The notes under the pieces were generated by a model. That model was not told the DNA's origin and searched no databases. It worked only from the letters and a program-made list of their open reading frames with translations. DNA of 26,336 bases from SW-9-67-25 sp964471665 (GTDB lineage: Archaea; Halobacteriota; Halobacteria; Halobacteriales; Haloarculaceae): positions 1 to 26,336 of the forward strand of contig CAYYHG010000018.1 of the NCBI GenBank assembly GCA_964471665.1. Direction: 5' to 3'. The position numbers were made by a program, and so were the translations under genes. Shown piece by piece: positions 22,703 to 26,336 of this stretch; the first letter of the stretch is position 1, and every line of letters starts with the position of its first letter.

Positions 22703-24903
22703 GCTCCGAGACGCGCGACGCGAAGGCCGCCCACATCCGCCAGTTGCTGGAGACCGAGGGAGAGGCGGTCAGCGAGAACACCCGCGGGTTCAACACGGGT
22801 CGCTACGAGTCGGTCGACAAGCTAGACGACTACGACGCGCTGAAAGACCAGGCCCGGGCGATCAAGGAGGACGCCATCGAGCGCCTGCCCGAGCTGATCG
22901 ACCGGGTCACCGAGGCGGTCGAGGAAAACGGCGGGACGGTCTACCTCGCCGAGGACGCGGCCGACGCCAACGAGTACGTCGCGGAGGTGTGTGCCGAGCG
23001 CGACGCCGGGCGGCTCGTCAAGAGCAAGTCGATGACCAGCGAGGAGATCGAGGTCAACGAACACCTCGCCGCACGGGACGTCGACGTGGTCGAGACCGAC
23101 CTCGGCGAGTGGGTCCTCCAGGTGGCCGACGAGGCACCGTCCCACATCGTCGCGCCGGCCATCCACAAGTCCCGGGAGGGGATCGCCGACCTGTTCGACG
23201 CGCAGTTCGACCCCGAGGATCCCCCCGAGACAGCCGAAGAGCTGACGATGTTCGCCAGGGAGCGCCTGGGCGAACTGATCGAGGGCGCCGACGTGGGGAT
23301 GACCGGCGCGAACTTCATCACCGCAGACACGGGAACGATCGCCCTGGTCACGAGCGAGGGCAACGCCCGCAAGACAGCGGTCGTCCCGGATACGCACGTC
23401 GCTGTCACCGGCGTCGAGAAGATCGTCCCGAGCGTCGAGGACCTCCAGCCCTTCGTCGAACTGATCGGCCGTTCCGGGACGGGACAGGACATCACCAGCT
23501 ACATCTCGCTGTTCACGCCGCCGGTCGAGTCGCCGGTCGTCGATTTCGACGACCCCGAGGCGCCGATCACCAGCGGGGCGGTCGACCGCGACTTCCACCT
23601 CGTACTCATCGACAACGGTCGGATGGCGATGCGCGAGGACGACGACCTGCGGGAGACGCTGTACTGCATCCGGTGTTCGGCCTGCTCGAACACGTGTGCG
23701 AACTTCCAGTCGGTCGGGGGCCACGCCTTCGGCGGCGAGACCTACTCGGGCGGCATCGCGACGGGCTGGGAGGCAGGCATCGAGGGGCTCGACACCGCCG
23801 CCGAGTTCAACGACCTCTGTACGGGCTGTTCGCGGTGTGTCGAGGCCTGCCCGGTGAAGATCGACATCCCCTGGATCAACACGGTCGTCCGGGACCGCAT
23901 AAACAGCGGGAACGATCCGAACCTCGAAGTGCTGGTCGACGGGCTGACCCCCGACACCGAGGAGAGCGGCCCAGGCCTCCAGAAGCGCCTCTTTGGCAAC
24001 TTCGAGACCCTCGCGAAGGTCGGCAGCGCGTTCGCACCGCTCTCGAACTGGGTCGCGAACTCCGCGCCCGCGAGCTACGTCCTGGAGAGGGTGGCTGGCG
24101 TCGATAGACGGCGCGACCTCCCAGAGTTCCGGCGCGGGACGCTGGTCGAGTGGGCCGAACAGCGCGAGGCGCCGACCGTCGCGGATCCCCAAAAGCGGGT
24201 CGTCCTCTATGCCGACCTCTACACGAACCACATCCTCGTCGACCGAGGGAAGGCGGCCGTGCGACTCCTCGAGGCGCTCGGCGTCGGGGTCGAGGTGCCG
24301 TCGGTGCCCGGGAGCGGCCGGGCGCCCCTCTCCCAGGGGATGATCGACACGGCGACGACGAAAGCCCAGCGGGTGTCGGCAAGGCTCGAACCGTACCTCG
24401 AGGACGGGTACGACGTGGTCGTCGTCGAACCGAGCGACCTGGCGATGTTCCGGAACGACTACGAGCGGTTGCTCCCCGACACGGAGTTCGAGGGGCTGGC
24501 CGAGAACAGCTACGAGGTCCTCGAGTACGTCTACGGCCTGCTGGCAAACGGCGCCGGCGTCGACGACCTGTCGGCGGCAGACGGCGAGTCCGTGGCCTAC
24601 CACAGCCACTGCCAGCAGCGCACGATGGGACTCGAGGAGTACACCCTGGCGGTGCTCGACGAGTGTGGCTACGACGTGACGACCAGCGACGTCGAGTGCT
24701 GTGGCATGGCGGGCTCGTTTGGATACAAAGAACAGTACTACGACCTCGCGATGGACGTCGGCGGGACCCTCGGCGAGCAACTCCGCGGGGTAGACGCGGA
24801 CCGTGTCGTCGCCAGCGGGACGTCCTGTACCGACCAGATCGGTGACCTGCTGGACGAGGAGGTCCGCCACCCGGTGGAGTTGCTCGCGCCGGAGAGGGCC
24901 TGA
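22699..24903 (+). CDS. LutB-LutA fusion protein, lactate utilisation iron-sulphur protein
   Basis: A 734-residue fusion of two proteins that are separate in Bacillus. Residues about 1-310 are the LutB LUD domain (MTGANFITADTGTIALVTSE). Two ferredoxin-type clusters follow: C323, C326, C329, C333 and C374, C377, C380, C384 (CTGCSRCVEACP), each able to bind [4Fe-4S]. From about residue 490 the protein resembles LutA: a Cys-rich CCG domain with YHSHCQQRTMG and VECCGMAGSFGY, and a final SGTSC. With LutC it should form a membrane-associated electron-transfer complex oxidising lactate. Fusion fixes the subunit ratio. The downstream flavoprotein gene strengthens the lactate assignment. Confidence 0.9.
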   Translation: MSSETRDAKAAHIRQLLETEGEAVSENTRGFNTGRYESVDKLDDYDALKDQARAIKEDAIERLPELIDRVTEAVEENGGTVYLAEDAADANEYVAEVCAERDAGRLVKSKSMTSEEIEVNEHLAARDVDVVETDLGEWVLQVADEAPSHIVAPAIHKSREGIADLFDAQFDPEDPPETAEELTMFARERLGELIEGADVGMTGANFITADTGTIALVTSEGNARKTAVVPDTHVAVTGVEKIVPSVEDLQPFVELIGRSGTGQDITSYISLFTPPVESPVVDFDDPEAPITSGAVDRDFHLVLIDNGRMAMREDDDLRETLYCIRCSACSNTCANFQSVGGHAFGGETYSGGIATGWEAGIEGLDTAAEFNDLCTGCSRCVEACPVKIDIPWINTVVRDRINSGNDPNLEVLVDGLTPDTEESGPGLQKRLFGNFETLAKVGSAFAPLSNWVANSAPASYVLERVAGVDRRRDLPEFRRGTLVEWAEQREAPTVADPQKRVVLYADLYTNHILVDRGKAAVRLLEALGVGVEVPSVPGSGRAPLSQGMIDTATTKAQRVSARLEPYLEDGYDVVVVEPSDLAMFRNDYERLLPDTEFEGLAENSYEVLEYVYGLLANGAGVDDLSAADGESVAYHSHCQQRTMGLEEYTLAVLDECGYDVTTSDVECCGMAGSFGYKEQYYDLAMDVGGTLGEQLRGVDADRVVASGTSCTDQIGDLLDEEVRHPVELLAPERA

Positions 24904-24914
24904 TCGTCCGATGG

Positions 24915-25109
24915 TTGGCGATCGATCTGCTCCGTGACCGCGCCGAACAGGGCCGGACCCCGGCCGCCTGGAAGCGCCGCTTTGTCGCTAGCCGGCTGGC
25001 CGACGGGTCGACGATCACCGACGCGATTCACGACACGCAGCGGGCCTACGTCGACCGCCAGGCAGAGACGCTGTTCGCCGGCCACCTCACCGAATGGCCG
25101 GAACCGTAA
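24915..25109 (+). CDS. Small hypothetical protein, 64 residues
   Basis: A short frame beginning with TTG 12 bases after the LutB-LutA stop. The product is soluble, with an amphipathic middle (ITDAIHDTQRAYVDRQAETL), no cysteines and no family I recognise. Third codon positions are strongly G/C, as in neighbouring genes, which supports it over an overlapping frame at 24934-25146. ATG 24911 is out of frame, so the start is uncertain. If real, it is probably translated together with the lactate genes. Confidence 0.5.
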   Translation: MAIDLLRDRAEQGRTPAAWKRRFVASRLADGSTITDAIHDTQRAYVDRQAETLFAGHLTEWPEP

Positions 25110-25155
25110 TCTTCATAGTCGATTGCAGAGAAGTGGGCCCGTGTGAGTGGGACAC

Positions 25156-25302
25156 ATGGGAATCCGTGACCTGTTCCAGGTGATCGCCGACGGGGGCGCG
25201 CGCCTCCACCGCGAGTGCCGGGAGTGTGGCCGAAATCTCCAGGCCGGTGTCGACCGATGTCCGGAGTGTGACGGCGACGCCATCCAGTACGAGGTACAGT
25301 GA
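25156..25302 (+). CDS. 48-residue zinc-ribbon protein
   Basis: A very small gene with ATG start and TGA stop. The product has two CxxC knuckles, C21-C24 (CRECG) and C35-C38 (CPECD), spaced like a zinc ribbon, after an N-terminal helix MGIRDLFQVIADGGARLH. Third positions are almost all G/C. Tiny zinc-finger proteins of this size are abundant in haloarchaea and often affect growth or stress responses; no target is known here. It lies inside the lactate gene cluster, 46 bases after the preceding small gene. Confidence 0.75.
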   Translation: MGIRDLFQVIADGGARLHRECRECGRNLQAGVDRCPECDGDAIQYEVQ

Positions 25303-25357
25303 GCGAACCGACGTAACGGGACCGACCAGGTCGACGTCTTCCAGCAACAGAACTGTC

Positions 25358-26336
25358 ATGAGTAAACAGAGGGACCCACGCGGTCAGCAGACCGATCCGG
25401 CAGCCGAGTCACGCAGCAACTACGACTACCAGAATCCCGAGGTCGAGCGACCGGACCTCGTCGCGGACCTCGCGGAGCGCGTCGAGGGCGATGTCCGGTT
25501 CGACACCTACACGAGAGAACTGTACGCGACCGACGCCAGCGCGTACGAACAGCGACCGATCGGCGTCGTCGCGCCGAAATCGACCGACGACGTGGCCGCC
25601 GTCGTGGATTACTGCGCGGGCGAATCGGTTCCAGTGTTGCCCCGCGGCGGCGGGACGAGTCTCGCGGGACAGGCCGTCAACGAGGCGGTCGTCCTCGACT
25701 TCAAGCGTCACATGGACCGATTCCGCGGGTTCGATCCCGAACGGGAGACTGCCCGCGCCCAGGCGGGTATCACGCTGGCGCGCCTCAACGACCACCTCGA
25801 GCCACACGGCCTGAAGTTCGCGCCCGACCCCGCGTGGGGCGACAAGTCGGTGCTCGGCGGCGCCATCGGCAACAACACCACCGGCGCACACTCCCTGAAG
25901 TACGGCAAGACCGACGCCTACATCGAGTCCTGCGAGGTGGTCCTCGCAGACGGGACCGTGACGACGTTCGGGTGGATCGACGTCGACGACCTCCACGAGC
26001 GCGGCCGACGCGCCGCCGAGGCCGAGGATCCCGACCTCGAGGACCGGATCCACGCGGCGGTCTCGCGGATCCTCCGGGAAGACGCCGACGAAATCGAGCG
26101 ACAGTACCCCGATCTGAAGCGCAACGTCTCGGGGTACAACCTCGACCACCTCGTCGCCAACGCCCGCGAACGGGGCGAGGTCAACCTCGGGCGACTGCTG
26201 GCGGGCAGCGAGGGGACGCTTGCGGTCGTCACCGAGGCCGAGGTGTCCCTCGAACCGATCCCGGAAGCGACCGCGGTCGTGATGCTGACCTACGACGGCG
26301 TGTTGCCGGCGATGCGCGACGTCGCACCCATCCTCG
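25358..26336 (+). CDS. FAD-linked oxidase, D-lactate dehydrogenase-like (3' end outside window)
   Basis: The first 326 residues of a flavoprotein, cut by the window end with the frame still open. An FAD-binding PCMH domain runs from about residue 45: RELYATDASAYEQRPIGVV, then the pyrophosphate-binding PRGGGTSLAGQAV (95-107), LGGAIGNNTTGAHSLKYG, and LLAGSEGTLAVVTEAEVSLE. This is the GlcD/Dld pattern of D-lactate, glycolate or D-2-hydroxyglutarate dehydrogenases. Haloarchaeal versions of this type often continue into a C-terminal iron-sulphur and CCG half, to be expected beyond the window. Beside LutC and LutB-LutA, D-lactate is the likely substrate. Start ATG 25358 lies 55 bases after the zinc-ribbon stop. 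Confidence 0.88.
   Translation, partial: MSKQRDPRGQQTDPAAESRSNYDYQNPEVERPDLVADLAERVEGDVRFDTYTRELYATDASAYEQRPIGVVAPKSTDDVAAVVDYCAGESVPVLPRGGGTSLAGQAVNEAVVLDFKRHMDRFRGFDPERETARAQAGITLARLNDHLEPHGLKFAPDPAWGDKSVLGGAIGNNTTGAHSLKYGKTDAYIESCEVVLADGTVTTFGWIDVDDLHERGRRAAEAEDPDLEDRIHAAVSRILREDADEIERQYPDLKRNVSGYNLDHLVANARERGEVNLGRLLAGSEGTLAVVTEAEVSLEPIPEATAVVMLTYDGVLPAMRDVAPIL

Noticed and set aside
22822..24870. 682-codon minus-strand frame opposite the LutB-LutA fusion
   Set aside because: The plus strand has ferredoxin and CCG cysteine motifs in frame, while the minus frame has no recognisable domain.
24934..25146. 70-codon frame overlapping the small gene after the LutB-LutA fusion
   Set aside because: Its product is Arg/Pro-rich and its codon third positions are less G/C-biased than the 24915-25109 frame.

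Overview
The window is haloarchaeal (class Halobacteria) chromosome. The DNA is GC-rich, the predicted proteins are rich in Asp and Glu, several start codons sit about 22-27 bases from a TATA box as in leaderless transcripts, and the solute-binding lipoprotein carries a twin-arginine signal with a lipobox. The families present (HTH_10 regulator, RdfA, archaea-specific SMC-related protein, fused ADP-forming acyl-CoA synthetase) are typical of haloarchaea.

Layout. (1) 1-511: the 3' end of a tRNA gene, a second 22-bp copy of that end 233 bp downstream (an att-like direct repeat left by an integrated element), and palindromic repeats, some nested. (2) 509-15328: a transport and carboxylic-acid/CoA metabolism block. 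It holds a crotonase-family protein (-), an orphan fused DppD-DppF-type ATPase (+), a fused ADP-forming acyl-CoA synthetase (+), a complete Dpp/Opp-type ABC importer on the minus strand (binding protein, two permeases, fused ATPase), an HTH_10 regulator whose 5' end is disrupted, and a divergent pair: an isocitrate-lyase/PEP-mutase family lyase (-) and a MmgE/PrpD family protein (+). (3) 15426-18302: a UspA protein, a TrkA-N protein, a DoxX membrane protein with a small membrane partner, and a GNAT acetyltransferase. (4) 18565-22036, minus strand: RdfA, an alpha/beta-hydrolase-fold protein with Asp at the nucleophile position, and an SMC/Rad50-like protein with degenerate ATPase motifs. (5) 22193-end, plus strand: lactate utilisation genes LutC, a LutB-LutA fusion, two very small genes (one a 48-residue zinc ribbon), and the start of a D-lactate-dehydrogenase-type flavoprotein cut by the window edge.

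How they work together. Block 2 reads as import of an organic solute, CoA activation, and breakdown by lyase and dehydratase enzymes. It is not a full methylcitrate cycle, because no citrate/methylcitrate synthase is visible here. Block 4 looks like a cell-shape or chromosome-associated module. Block 5 oxidises lactate.

Main points for a second look: the binding protein (10076-12061) has its conserved SBP_5 segments in circularly permuted order; palindromic repeats begin exactly at the stop codons of five genes; the RdfA/hydrolase/SMC-like cluster has non-canonical active sites, and a perfect 7-bp inverted repeat flanks the rdfA TATA box; the HTH_10 regulator appears to carry a one-base insertion at its start.
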